A DNA stretch of 64,000 bases from contig CAXXKO010000029.1 in assembly GCA_963666705.2 (NCBI GenBank), forward strand, positions 558,001 to 622,000, in the 5' to 3' direction. Positions 44,763 through 53,455 of the stretch are shown here, piece by piece. This DNA comes from G963666705 sp963666705 (GTDB taxonomy: Bacteria > Pseudomonadota > Alphaproteobacteria > CADEGL01). The notes beneath the pieces are model-generated. The model ran no database searches. It was given only the letters and a program-made list of their open reading frames with translations, and was not told the origin of the DNA. Position 1 is the stretch's first letter. Every line of letters begins with the position of its first letter. The translations under genes and the position numbers were made by a program.

Positions 44763-46247
44763 ATGGCCGGCAACGCCGCCGCCCCGCCTTCACGCCAGAT
44801 CCGCCTGCCGAGCGGGCCGGGCGGCACGGTGCTGCTGGCTTCCGCCTTCGAGGACCCGCCGGGCACGCCGCGCTTCGTCATGCCGATCCCGCGCGCCGCG
44901 ATCGAGGACGTGGCCGTCAAGCACCTGGTGACCCGCGAGGCGGGGTATGGCGGCTACGAGTATCCGACGCGCGCCTTCCTCGACGCTCACCTGGCGCCGG
45001 GCGACCTCTTCATCGACGTGGGCGCGCACTGGGGGATCATGGCGCTCGGCGCGGCGACGCGGCACCGGGGCGCGGTCAATGTTCTGGCCATCGAGCCCGC
45101 GCCCGAGAACCTCGCACAGCTCATGCGCGCCGTCGCCCATAACGGCCTCGAGGACGCGGTCGAGATCGTCGCGGCCGCCGCCGGCGACGCACCCGGCACG
45201 GCGCCGCTCGTCGCCAACTCGACCATGGGGCACAGCCTCCACGGCATTGGCCTCCCCGGCCTGCCCCAGGGCAAGCTGCGCCTCACGGTCCCGGTCCTCA
45301 CCCTCGACGGCCTGCTGGCGGAGAGGCCGGCGCTCGCCGCCCGCCGCGCGTTCCTCAAGATCGACGTGGAGGGGTACGAGCCCCAGGCCGTGGCCGGCGC
45401 CGATGGCCTCCTCGCCAGCGGCCACCTCGCGGCCCTCGTCTGGGAATACGGCCGCGCCTTCGAGCACGAGCCCGCGCGCACCCACATGGTGGCGATGATC
45501 GACCGGCTGCGCGGCCTCGATTTTACCCTCCGCCGCTTCCCGAGCCACGACCTGGGCGGGCCGCTCATCCCCTTCGTGCCGGATGGGGGGGCCTGCAACG
45601 TGATTTGCCTCGCCCCCGACCTCGAGCCGCTGCCGGCCTACGTCCGCCCGCCCGGTCCGGTGGCGCCCATGAGCCAGGCCCTGCGCTCCCCCAGCGACCC
45701 CGCGGCGCGCTCGCGCCTCACCGCGGCGCTCATGGCCGTGGGCGGCAGCGACGGCGCGCGCTGGGCGGACACGGCGGCGCTGGAGGAGGGCGCGGGAGAG
45801 CGAGCCAGCCTCGCCGCCGCCCATCTGCGCGCGGGCGAGCGGGTCCTCGACCTCGGCGCCGGCGCCATGCGCCTGCGGGACGCCCTGCCGCCGCTCTGCG
45901 CGTACCGGCCCGTGGACCTCATCCCGCTCGCCGCCGATACGATTGCCTTCGATCTGAATGGCGGCGCATTCCCCTCGGGGACTTGCGACGCGATCTGTGC
46001 CCTGGAATTGCTCGAATACATCCACGACCCGGCAGCCCACTTGGCCCATTGCGCCGAGGCGGCCCCGCGCCTCCTCTGCACCTATCGCCTCGCCGGGGAG
46101 GAGCCAGCGTCCGAGCGTCGCGCGCGGGGCTGGTTCAACGACTATGGCGATGCGGAATTCCGCGCGCTTCTCGAGGCCGCCGGCTGGCGCATCGATGGGG
46201 TGGAGCAGGGCGCGGAGACGACGCTCTTCGTCTGCGCGCGAGGCTGA
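44763..46247 (+). CDS. FkbM-family methyltransferase fused to a second SAM-methyltransferase-like domain
   Basis: 494 residues with two Rossmann-like methyltransferase regions. The N-terminal FkbM domain has LFIDVGAHWGIMALGAATR (DVGAHWG at 85-91), VLAIEPAPENLAQL and FLKIDVEGYEPQAV. The C-terminal domain starts near residue 355 with ERVLDLGAGAMRLRDALPPL, then ICALELLEYIHDP, and ends ETTLFVCARG. FkbM enzymes O-methylate sugars or polyketides, and the second domain could act in tandem or be structural. ATG at 44763 is the only early start in frame. It ends 52 bp before an FAD oxidoreductase on the same strand. Confidence 0.85.
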   Translation: MAGNAAAPPSRQIRLPSGPGGTVLLASAFEDPPGTPRFVMPIPRAAIEDVAVKHLVTREAGYGGYEYPTRAFLDAHLAPGDLFIDVGAHWGIMALGAATRHRGAVNVLAIEPAPENLAQLMRAVAHNGLEDAVEIVAAAAGDAPGTAPLVANSTMGHSLHGIGLPGLPQGKLRLTVPVLTLDGLLAERPALAARRAFLKIDVEGYEPQAVAGADGLLASGHLAALVWEYGRAFEHEPARTHMVAMIDRLRGLDFTLRRFPSHDLGGPLIPFVPDGGACNVICLAPDLEPLPAYVRPPGPVAPMSQALRSPSDPAARSRLTAALMAVGGSDGARWADTAALEEGAGERASLAAAHLRAGERVLDLGAGAMRLRDALPPLCAYRPVDLIPLAADTIAFDLNGGAFPSGTCDAICALELLEYIHDPAAHLAHCAEAAPRLLCTYRLAGEEPASERRARGWFNDYGDAEFRALLEAAGWRIDGVEQGAETTLFVCARG

Positions 46248-46299
46248 CAGCCCGGCGGATTGCGGCGATAATCGACTGAAATCATGTGGGGGCACGGCC

Positions 46300-47694
46300 A
46301 TGCGGAGCTACTGGCTGCAACAGGCGCTCGACGGGGAGGGGGCGGCGGCGGCGCCGCCGCTCGCGGGCGACCTCAAAACAGACGTGTGCATCGTCGGCGG
46401 CGGCTTCACCGGCTTGTGGACCGCGATCCGCCTCAAGGAGCACGAGCCCGCTCTCGACGTGACGATAATCGAGGGGGACATCTGCGGCGGCGGGGCCAGC
46501 GGGCGCAACGGCGGCTTCTGCATGACATGGATGTCGAAGGCCGAGAAGCTGCTCGAGATCTGCGGCGCCCAGGAGGGCGTGCGCCTCTTGCGCGAGTCCG
46601 AGGCGGGGGTCAAGGCCATCGGCGCCTTCTGCGCTGCCGAGGGCGTCGATTGCCAGTTCACCCACCATGGCTGGATCTGGACGGCGTCGAACCAGGCGCA
46701 GGCCGGCGCCTGGGCCGACACGGTCGAGCAGCTCGAGAAGCTCGGCGTCCATGCCTACGAGCCCTTGAGCCGGGAGGAAGTGGCCGCGCGCACCGGCTCG
46801 GACCGCCACGTGGCCGGGGTGTTCGAGGCCGGTGTGGCCACGGTCCAGCCGGCCATGCTGGCGCGGGGCTTGCGCCGCGTCGCGCTCCAGCGTGGCGTGC
46901 GTATCCACGAGGGGACGCGCATGACCGAGTTGGTGCGGGGGCCCAAGCCCGCCGTCCGCACCGCGCGCGGTGCGGTGTCGGCCCAGACGGTCGTCCTCGC
47001 GCTCAACGCCTGGGCGCACGAGCTCCCCGAATTCCGGCGCACGGTCATGCCGCTCGCCGCCGACGCCGTGGTGACCGAGCCGGTGCCGGAAACGCTGGCC
47101 GCGATCGGCCTGGCGGATTGCGCCGCCGTCTCGGACTCGCGCCTCCTCGTCAACTACTACCGGGCCACCATCGATGGGCGCATGGCGTGGGGCAAGGGCG
47201 GGGGCGGCATACCCTTCGCCGGGCGCGTGGGGCAGAGCTTCGACGGCCCGTCGCCACGCCGGAGCCAGGTGCGGGCCGAGATGGCCCGGTATTACCCGGC
47301 CCTCGCCGAGGTGCCCATCGCCGCCGCCTGGCGCGGCCCGGCGACGCGCACCATGACCGGCCTGCCCTTCTTCGGGCGCCTCCAAGGGAGCCCGCGCATC
47401 GTCTACGGCCATGGCTACACCGGGAACGGCGTCGGCCCGTGCTACCTGGGTGGACGCATCCTGGCCTCGCTCGCACTCGACCGCCGGGACGAATGGTCGG
47501 AGACGCCGCTCGCGCGGGGGCCGCGGCCCGGCAAGCTGCCGCCCGAGCCGATCCGCTTCCTGGGCGGCCGAATCGTGCGCGCCGCCTGCGTCCGCTCCGA
47601 CCGGGCCGAGGACGAGGGGCGCAAGCCGAGCCTCGTCGACCGCCGGCTCGCCGCCCTGGCGCCCGCCGGCCTGTCACCAGTCAAAAAGGATTGA
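46300..47694 (+). CDS. FAD-dependent oxidoreductase (DAO family) 5
   Basis: ~464 residues. It opens MRSYWLQQAL, the YW motif also found in oxidoreductases 3 and 4. The FAD motif VCIVGGGFTGLWTAIRLKEH begins near residue 29, GGGASGRNGGFCMTWMS follows, and GHGYTGNGVGPCYLGG lies late in the protein. The C-terminus has an extra ~60 residues (FLGGRIVRAACVRSDRAEDE and GRKPSLVDRRLAALAPAG) not seen in the others. It follows the methyltransferase by 52 bp, so the two may be co-transcribed. Its stop lies three bases before the hairpin repeat (47697) that hosts the passenger transposon. Confidence 0.88.
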   Translation: MRSYWLQQALDGEGAAAAPPLAGDLKTDVCIVGGGFTGLWTAIRLKEHEPALDVTIIEGDICGGGASGRNGGFCMTWMSKAEKLLEICGAQEGVRLLRESEAGVKAIGAFCAAEGVDCQFTHHGWIWTASNQAQAGAWADTVEQLEKLGVHAYEPLSREEVAARTGSDRHVAGVFEAGVATVQPAMLARGLRRVALQRGVRIHEGTRMTELVRGPKPAVRTARGAVSAQTVVLALNAWAHELPEFRRTVMPLAADAVVTEPVPETLAAIGLADCAAVSDSRLLVNYYRATIDGRMAWGKGGGGIPFAGRVGQSFDGPSPRRSQVRAEMARYYPALAEVPIAAAWRGPATRTMTGLPFFGRLQGSPRIVYGHGYTGNGVGPCYLGGRILASLALDRRDEWSETPLARGPRPGKLPPEPIRFLGGRIVRAACVRSDRAEDEGRKPSLVDRRLAALAPAGLSPVKKD

Positions 47695-47696
47695 TA

Positions 47697-47719
47697 CCAG
47701 ACGGCGATGAGCTTGACTC
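47697..47719. repeat. Left half of a hairpin repeat plus target duplication CTTGACTC
   Basis: CCAGACGGCGATGAG (47697-47711) is the left arm of the same hairpin seen at 21674 and 21811, followed by CTTGACTC (47712-47719). The right arm CTCATCGCCGTCTGG lies at 54961-54975, after the second CTTGACTC. Removing 47720-54963 regenerates a 15 bp stem with the loop CTTGA. Confidence 0.9.
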
Positions 47720-47897
47720 CGTGCCTATCCGGTTAAGACAGACACCCACTACATATAGAGTAAACGGTGCGCCATGCCGACACCGCCCAATCGGCTGCTT
47801 TTGACCCACAGCCGAAGTTTATCGACCTCAACTCACATCCGAACAATTGCTGATTTTTTGGTCCGGCCAAGAGGAGGTCGGACCGGTGTGGCCCCCT

Positions 47898-47948
47898 GCT
47901 TGAATTGAATTACGATACGGCGCATTGTCACCAGCTTGAATTGAATTA
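47898..47948. repeat. Two 15 bp direct repeats in the transposon left arm
   Basis: GCTTGAATTGAATTA occurs at 47898-47912 and 47934-47948, 36 bp apart. The second copy abuts and overlaps the TGAATTAA target of the inner IS1595 element. The rest of 47760-47950 shows only a small hairpin (CCGG-CCAAGAGGAGGT-CCGG type near 47875) and no gene. Confidence 0.7.
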
Positions 47949-47949
47949 A

Positions 47950-49024
47950 CGTCCCTATCCGGTTAATGCAGGTAGCGACCGAGTGTTCTTTATATGTTCG
48001 CTCTAAGGGTGTACTGTTCCCGCCTCTGAGGATTGGTCGGGAGACAGGGCATGAGCGGCTTGTTGACGTTCCAAGAGCGCTACCGAGACGAGGAATCGTG
48101 CATCCTGGCCTTGGCGGATCGACGCTGGCCGTCTGGGTTTGCGTGCGCCCGCTGCGGGCACCGGCGGGGCTATCGGCACAAGGCGCGGGCGCGCGTCTTC
48201 GAATGCGCGGCTTGCGGTCGTCAAGAGTCGGTGACGGCGGGAACCATCTTCCACCGCACCCGCACACCGTTGCCCAAATGGTTCCTGGCGGCGTGGTTGA
48301 TGGGGCGGGACAAGCGCGGGGTCTCGGCCCTGTTCCTGGCGCGCGAGCTGGGGCTTCGCTATGAGACCGCATGGCTGATGGCTCACAAGCTGCGCCATGG
48401 CTTGGCGGAGCGGCCGGATGCGTTGCTGGACGGCATGGTCGAGGTCGATGAGAGCTACTACGGCGGGCGCGGCAAGCCCGAGAGCCGGGGCCGCGGGATG
48501 GCCAATGCCAACAAGAGCCTGCTCGTGCTGGCGGTGGAGAAGGTGGCGGTGGCGCCGGGCAAGGGGGTCGAGGGCAGCGGCTTCGTCGCCGGCCGGGCGC
48601 GACTTGCCATCCTGCCCCGGGCCAATGCCGAGCAGCTCGGCGGCTTCGTGCGGGCCGCCGTGACGCCGGGCGCGCGCCTGCTGACCGACGATTTCAAGGG
48701 CTATGCCGGGCTCGGCGCCGTCTACCGGCACCAGCCCACCGTCCAAGGCCAAGGCAAGAACGCCGAGACGCAGATGCCGATCATCCACGTCCTGTTCAGC
48801 AACCTCAAGACCTGGCTCAACGGCACTTACCATGGCGTCAGCGCCAAGCACTTGCCGCGCTATGGCCGGGAATGGGCCTATCGCTTCAACCGCCGCCGGC
48901 GGATCGACGACCTCGGCGACTTCGTCCTGAGCCGCGCCATGGCCCGGCCAACCATCACATACCGCCAGTTGATCCACGGCTTGCAACCCCAGGGCGCACG
49001 ACCTGCCTTAACCGGATAGGGACG
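47950..49024 (+). mobile_element. IS1595-family insertion sequence (complete)
   Basis: A 1,075 bp element with ~24 bp inverted ends, CGTCCCTATCCGGTTAATGC and, reversed, CGTCCCTATCCGGTTAAGGC, each followed by AGGT. It is flanked by the 8 bp duplication TGAATTAA at 47942-47949 and 49025-49032. It inserted ~35 bp upstream of the NHLP gene, inside the larger transposon. Its right end is identical to bases 1-163 of the window. Confidence 0.94.
48051..49019 (+). CDS. IS1595-family (ISXO2-like) transposase
   Basis: 322 residues. An N-terminal zinc ribbon (FACARCGHRRGYRHKA with ECAACGRQ: two CxxC pairs) precedes the ISXO2-like DDE domain: GMVEVDESYYGGRG (first Asp), LLTDDFKGYAGL (second Asp) and the FSNLKTWLNGTYHGVSAKHL segment with FRFNRR-like YRFNRRRR. 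ATG at 48051 has GGAGA upstream. The frame is intact. This enzyme is the only candidate seen here for recognising the similar ends of the enclosing 7.2 kb unit. Confidence 0.92.
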   Translation: MSGLLTFQERYRDEESCILALADRRWPSGFACARCGHRRGYRHKARARVFECAACGRQESVTAGTIFHRTRTPLPKWFLAAWLMGRDKRGVSALFLARELGLRYETAWLMAHKLRHGLAERPDALLDGMVEVDESYYGGRGKPESRGRGMANANKSLLVLAVEKVAVAPGKGVEGSGFVAGRARLAILPRANAEQLGGFVRAAVTPGARLLTDDFKGYAGLGAVYRHQPTVQGQGKNAETQMPIIHVLFSNLKTWLNGTYHGVSAKHLPRYGREWAYRFNRRRRIDDLGDFVLSRAMARPTITYRQLIHGLQPQGARPALTG

Positions 49025-49059
49025 TGAATTAATCCAGTTGCCAACAGGGAGGCGACACC

Positions 49060-49341
49060 ATGGCGATCACCAAAGCCATTGCGCGCGCGTGGACTAACGC
49101 GGACTACAAAGCCAAGCTGTTGAGCGACCCTCATGCCGCCCTGGCCGAGGTCGGTGTCGAGGTTCCCGCGGGCACGACCGTGAAGGTGATGGAGAACACA
49201 GCCGATACCCAACACCTGGTGCTGCCGGTGAGCCCGGCCGCGGTCGGTGAGCTCTCAAGCGAGGAGCTAGAGAAGGTTGCGGGTGGCGGCGGTCCGCCGG
49301 CGTCGGATGCGTGTTCATGGAATGATAATTGCGGCGTATGA
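49060..49341 (+). CDS. NHLP-type RiPP precursor peptide (nitrile hydratase-like leader)
   Basis: 93 residues. The leader KAIARAWTNADYKAKLLSDP, AALAEVGVEVPAGTTVKVME, NTADTQHLVLPVSP and ELSSEELEKVAGG matches the nitrile hydratase alpha-like leader family (NHLP, as in TIGR03793) used for thiazole/lanthionine/proteusin-type peptides. After the Gly motif AGGG comes a short putative core, GPPASDACSWNDNCGV, with two Cys and one Ser. GGGAGG lies eight bases before ATG. No modification enzyme, peptidase or transporter is recognisable nearby. The inner IS1595 copy interrupts the region upstream and probably the promoter. It is cargo of the passenger transposon. Confidence 0.85.
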   Translation: MAITKAIARAWTNADYKAKLLSDPHAALAEVGVEVPAGTTVKVMENTADTQHLVLPVSPAAVGELSSEELEKVAGGGGPPASDACSWNDNCGV

Positions 49342-49442
49342 GAGGTGCTAATCGAAGGATAGACCTCTCCTGTCCCCTGCGTGGATGGACGGTGCCGCGG
49401 CTCTGGACATGGGCTGGCGCACCGGTCGGAGACCGGGGCGCC

Positions 49443-50003
49443 TCATATCCGCGGGAGGTAAACTCCAGTGAGCCGCAAGCGTTTTAGAACGATCACGAAG
49501 TAGCGTCTCGCGCCTCCTTTCCGGGAGATCATTCCACCCAGGCCGGCCCACAGCCAGCGGGTCCAGCGGGCCACGTACTGCCAGAGCCGGCGGCCGCCGG
49601 CTCCTTGCTCATGAAGCCGGCGAGCACGCGCCAGCAGGCGCCGCAAGCTTTCGGCCGAGGGCCGCAATCTGCGTGCCGGATGGAACCGGTATCCCAGAAA
49701 ATCAAAGCCTCTTTCGATGCGACCGACGAAGTGCTTTTGCCGATGGTGAAGCCGCGGACCGAGGGCGGCGGTCACATGCATGACCTCCCGGATGGCCGCG
49801 CGCAGCTGCCAGCGGGTCGTGGCCAGGATGACGAAGTCATCCATGTAGCGGATGTAGCCAGCTTTGTGTTTCTCCATCCTGCGCGTCATTGCCTGGTCGA
49901 CAGGGTCGAGGTAGACCGCGCCCAGGAGGGGAGAGAGGCTGCCGCCCGCCACCATTCCGTGGCCGGTAGCGCGCGGATCGGACGCCTGCAGATAGGCGCG
50001 GAC
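49443..50003 (-). pseudogene. Reverse transcriptase fragment (group II-like), 5' truncated
   Basis: The minus-strand frame reads LVRAYLQASDPRATGHGMVA, GGSLSPLLGAVYLDPVDQAM, YIRYMDDFVILATTRWQL (YMDD catalytic box) and RIERGFDFLGYRFHPARRLR, ending VLKRLRLTGVYLPRI. It is the palm/thumb region of an RNA-directed DNA polymerase of the group II intron-like type. The N-terminal fingers are missing because an IS3-type fragment joins at about 50003. No intron RNA domain V was recognised. It is probably inactive. Confidence 0.72.
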
Positions 50004-50004
50004 C

Positions 50005-50456
50005 AGCCCACGAAGCCGGTCACCGACACGCTGGAGAGGGCGCTCGAGGCATCAGGCTGTGATCAGGCGACGGTCGGTCACAAGCCTCGGCTACTGTCCG
50101 ACAACGGGTCGAGCTACATCGCCGGCGACCTGGCCGACTGGCTCGACGAGCGGGACATGCGGCACACCCGCGGCGCTCCCTATCATCCTCAAACCCAGGG
50201 AAAGATCGAGCGATGGCATCAGACCTTGAAGAACCGCATCCTGCTCGAGAACTACTACCTGCCCGGTGATCTCGAAGCCCAGATCGAGGCCTTCGTCGCG
50301 CACTACAATCATCAGCGCTATCACGAGAGCCTGAACAATCTGACACCGGCCGATGTCTACTTCGGGCGGGGCCAGACTATCCTGCTGGAAAGGGAGAAGA
50401 TCAAACGACGGACCATCGAACACCGGCGCTTGCAGCACCGCAAAAGCGCCGCCTAA
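50005..50456 (+). pseudogene. IS3-family transposase OrfB, C-terminal fragment
   Basis: From about 50005 the frame gives DTLERALEASGCDQ, PRLLSDNGSSYIAGDLADWL (second catalytic Asp), YHPQTQGKIERWHQTLKNRI (catalytic Glu) and PADVYFGRGQTILLEREKIK, then a stop. The first half of the integrase core is missing. The downstream sequence CCTCTCTTGGTTCAGAAAGC, AAAATGTCTCAAC resembles an IS3 terminus. The ORF upstream of 50005 in this frame is the reverse-transcriptase antisense and is not coding. Confidence 0.8.
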
Positions 50457-50606
50457 TATGACCAACCAGATGTGCCAGAACCTCTCTTGGTTCAGAAAGC
50501 AAAATGTCTCAACCCCCATTTCCCAAGTGAACTCGATATTCCATGCCCCGTGATGGGAATTCTGCTATAAGAATCAATATGTTGATGCATTGATGGAGCA
50601 GCAGGT

Positions 50607-51956
50607 ATGGGACACCCGATGGGTGAATCGAAACGGGACAGTTTACGGGTCGATTTTGACCGTCGCTTGAAGCTTGAATTCCATGGTTCCAAGATTATTT
50701 CTGACGCCGGGTTGCTCGCCTACCGGGAGCTTGACGATGCCCTCGGCCTGACTGAGATGGCCGAGGGTGTTTTCCAGGATAGCCGTACCGGCAAGAACGG
50801 ATGGCACGGCAAGACGGGTCAGTTTCGCCAGTCCGTTTTCGGGCGCCTTGGCGGCTATGACGATGTGAACGACGCCGACCGTCTGGGACGCGATCCCGCC
50901 ATGCGCTGGATTGTTGGCGGCAAGGCCATCGAAAGACAGGCCGCTTCCACCAGCCAGATGGGACGCTTCGAGACGGAGCTATTGGCCACCGACGAGAACG
51001 TTGAAGCCTTGGTCGACATGAACGGGGTGTGGATCGACAAGGTTCATGACCGCCATCCGCCGAAGATGATCATTCTCGACATGGACAGCAGCGTCAGCCC
51101 GACCCATGGCGAACAAGAGGGAACAGCGTACAATGGTCACTTCGGCTGTACCTGCTACCATCCGCTATTCCTGTTCAACCAGTTCGGCGACTTGGAGAGA
51201 TGTTCCCTGCGCCCCGGTAATGTTCACAGTGCCGACGGATGGCGGAATGTTCTGGAGCCGGTGGTGATGCGCTATAAGGAAAGGAAGGTGCGGCTGTATT
51301 TTCGTGGCGATGCCGCCTTCGCCTCACCGGAGATATACGAATATCTCGAAGCCGAGGGATTACTCTACGTCATCCGCCTCAAAGCGAACGCGATTCTCCA
51401 GCGGAACATTGCCCATCTGCTTACGCGACCTGTCGGTCGCCCGCCCGACCATGTTCGCCGTTTCCACGCCAGCTTCAGCTATCAGGCCGGATCGTGGAAC
51501 AAGAAGCGCCGTGTCGTGGCCAAAGTGGAGTGGCACCCCGGCGAGCTGGTTCCTCGCGTCGGTTTCATCGTCACTAATCTGTCGCGCCCTACCAAGCGGG
51601 TGGTGGCGTTCTATAATCACCGTGGCACGGCGGAGCAGCACATCAAGGAAGGCAAGAACGCCATCAACTGGACCCGTCTGTCATGTCGCAAGTTCCGCAA
51701 CAATGCCGTTCGGCTCCAGCTTCACGCCCTGGCCTACAATCTGGGCAACTTCATGAGGACACTGGCTTTGCCGAAGGAGGTGGAGCACTGGTCGATGACG
51801 ACGTTGCGCGACAAGCTGGTGAAGATCGGGGCCAAGGTTGTCCGACATGGCCGCTACGTTACGTTCCAATTGGCTGAGGTGGCGGTGCCGAGGGACCTGT
51901 TCCGGAAAATCCTGAGCTTGATTGATGATCTGCGACGAAGACCCGCTCCGGCGTAG
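50607..51956 (+). CDS. IS1380-family transposase
   Basis: 449 residues with the IS1380 layout: LRVDFDRRLKLEFHGSKIIS and SDAGLLAYRELDDALGLTEM at the start, the DDE core ILDMDSSVSPTHGEQEG (first Asp), LYFRGDAAFASPEIYEYLE (second Asp) and FYNHRGTAEQHIKEGKNAIN (catalytic Glu), and a C-terminal RLQLHALAYNLGNFMRTLAL. The frame is intact. I could not define matching inverted ends or a target duplication, so only the gene is given. It sits between the IS3 fragment and the DoeA-like gene inside the passenger transposon. Confidence 0.88.
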   Translation: MGHPMGESKRDSLRVDFDRRLKLEFHGSKIISDAGLLAYRELDDALGLTEMAEGVFQDSRTGKNGWHGKTGQFRQSVFGRLGGYDDVNDADRLGRDPAMRWIVGGKAIERQAASTSQMGRFETELLATDENVEALVDMNGVWIDKVHDRHPPKMIILDMDSSVSPTHGEQEGTAYNGHFGCTCYHPLFLFNQFGDLERCSLRPGNVHSADGWRNVLEPVVMRYKERKVRLYFRGDAAFASPEIYEYLEAEGLLYVIRLKANAILQRNIAHLLTRPVGRPPDHVRRFHASFSYQAGSWNKKRRVVAKVEWHPGELVPRVGFIVTNLSRPTKRVVAFYNHRGTAEQHIKEGKNAINWTRLSCRKFRNNAVRLQLHALAYNLGNFMRTLALPKEVEHWSMTTLRDKLVKIGAKVVRHGRYVTFQLAEVAVPRDLFRKILSLIDDLRRRPAPA

Positions 51957-52206
51957 GCCGAGGGAATCGACGGCGAGGAGAAAGCGACAGGAGAGGTGTG
52001 TCTGGATGGCGAGAAAAATGACCGAGTGGCCTTCCAAGCGCGGGCCGATTACCAAAATCATGCCATCGGATGGCTGCATAGGGGATACAGTTCCCTTGGC
52101 GGTGGGAAAGTGGTACGATTTCCACGAATTTGGATGGTATATGGGGAATGTCGGCTCAAATCATCTGACGACGGACAGTACGGCTCACGGAGAAGGAATC
52201 AAGACG

Positions 52207-53379
52207 ATGCGACCGTTTACATCATCCGAATATCGAGAGCGAATCGCGAGGACCAAGAAGCGCATGGAGGAGGCCGGGATCGAGGTTTTGCTAGTGACGA
52301 ACCCATGCAACATGAACTACTTGTCCGGGTATGATGGCTGGTCGTTCTACGTGCATCAAATGGTTGTTCTTGCTCACGACGCAGACGAGCCGATCTGGAT
52401 CGGCCGTCGCGTAGACCTCAACGGCGCGAAAGCGACGGCGTTCATACGGGAAGAGAATATCCGGGCCTATGCGGAGGAATACGTCCATACGGAGGGCAAG
52501 CACGCGATGGATTTCATGGCGGACGTCCTGAAGGAGAAAGGTTGGGACAAGCGCCGGCTGGGCGTGGAGATGGATAGCTACTATTTCACGGCGCGCGCGT
52601 ACGAGCGGCTCCAGAGCAACCTTCCCAACGCGAACTTCATGGACGCCGACCGGTTGGTGAACTGGGTTCGCATCGTCAAGTCTCCTCAGGAGATCGATTA
52701 CATGCGCCAAGCCGGCAAGATCGTCCAACACGCCATGGAGGTCGGGATCGACGCGATCGCGCCGGGCGTGCGCGAGTGCGAGGTGGCGGCGAAGATCGTC
52801 GCCGCCGAGATCGATGGCGTCGATGGGATCGACGGCGATTACCCCGCCGTGTTCCCGCAGATGCCGACCGGCGAATACATCACCACGTCACACATCCCGT
52901 GGACCCACGGCACTTACGAGCACGGGCAGGAGACCAACCTGGAGCTGGGGGCGTGTCGGTTCCGTTACCACGCGGCGCTCGCGCGCACAGTATTCCTCGG
53001 TCAACCCCCGGCCAAGCTGACGAAGCTGGCCGACGTGACGATCGAAGGAATGAACGCCGCGATCGACGCGGTGAAGCCGGGCGTGACGTGTCACGATGTG
53101 CATGCGGCCTGGCAGCGGACCATCGCCAGGGCGGGCTTCGAGAAAGAGACCCGAATCGGCTACACCATCGGGCTGGGCTACCCGCCCAACTGGGGCGAGA
53201 TATCGGCGAGCTTCGCACCGGGCGACAGGACCGTCCTGAAGCCGAACATGACCTTTCACATGGTGTTCGGCATGTGGATGGACGATTACGGCTTCATTCC
53301 GAGCGAGACGGTGCGGGTGACCGAGAGCGGGGCAGAGACGATGTCCAACTTGGCGCGACAGCTCTTCGTGAAGCAATGA
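52207..53379 (+). CDS. DoeA/creatinase-like hydrolase (M24 pita-bread fold, metal ligands absent)
   Basis: 390 residues. The N-terminal creatinase domain (TNPCNMNYLSGYDGWSFYVH) and C-terminal pita-bread domain (VKSPQEIDYMRQAGKIVQHA; RIGYTIGLGYPPNWGE; MTFHMVFGMWMDDYGFIPSE) match ectoine hydrolase DoeA/EutD best. In true M24 metallopeptidases the sheet carries D..D..H..E..E ligands; here LELGACRFRYHAALARTV and GYTIGLG replace them, as in creatinase-type non-metal hydrolases. DoeA opens the ectoine ring to acetyl-diaminobutyrate; that substrate is inference. ATG at 52207 follows GGAGAAGG. A DUF2817 hydrolase gene follows after ~75 bp, both inside the transposon. Confidence 0.8.
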   Translation: MRPFTSSEYRERIARTKKRMEEAGIEVLLVTNPCNMNYLSGYDGWSFYVHQMVVLAHDADEPIWIGRRVDLNGAKATAFIREENIRAYAEEYVHTEGKHAMDFMADVLKEKGWDKRRLGVEMDSYYFTARAYERLQSNLPNANFMDADRLVNWVRIVKSPQEIDYMRQAGKIVQHAMEVGIDAIAPGVRECEVAAKIVAAEIDGVDGIDGDYPAVFPQMPTGEYITTSHIPWTHGTYEHGQETNLELGACRFRYHAALARTVFLGQPPAKLTKLADVTIEGMNAAIDAVKPGVTCHDVHAAWQRTIARAGFEKETRIGYTIGLGYPPNWGEISASFAPGDRTVLKPNMTFHMVFGMWMDDYGFIPSETVRVTESGAETMSNLARQLFVKQ

Positions 53380-53455
53380 CCTCGCATTTGCGGCTACCGG
53401 CAGCCGCGCTCGCATCCGATTGGCGCCCCGGTTCTTGGACGGCACCGTGAACGCG

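Noticed and set aside
921..49024. Shared TCCGGTTAA in the ends of the IS4-family and IS1595-family elements as evidence of one family
   Set aside because: The transposases are unrelated and the duplications differ (9 bp versus 8 bp); the short match is probably coincidental.
49443..50003. Reverse transcriptase as a retron or DGR
   Set aside because: It lacks the N-terminal part, no msr/msd or template/variable repeat was seen, and its blocks fit group II-like enzymes.
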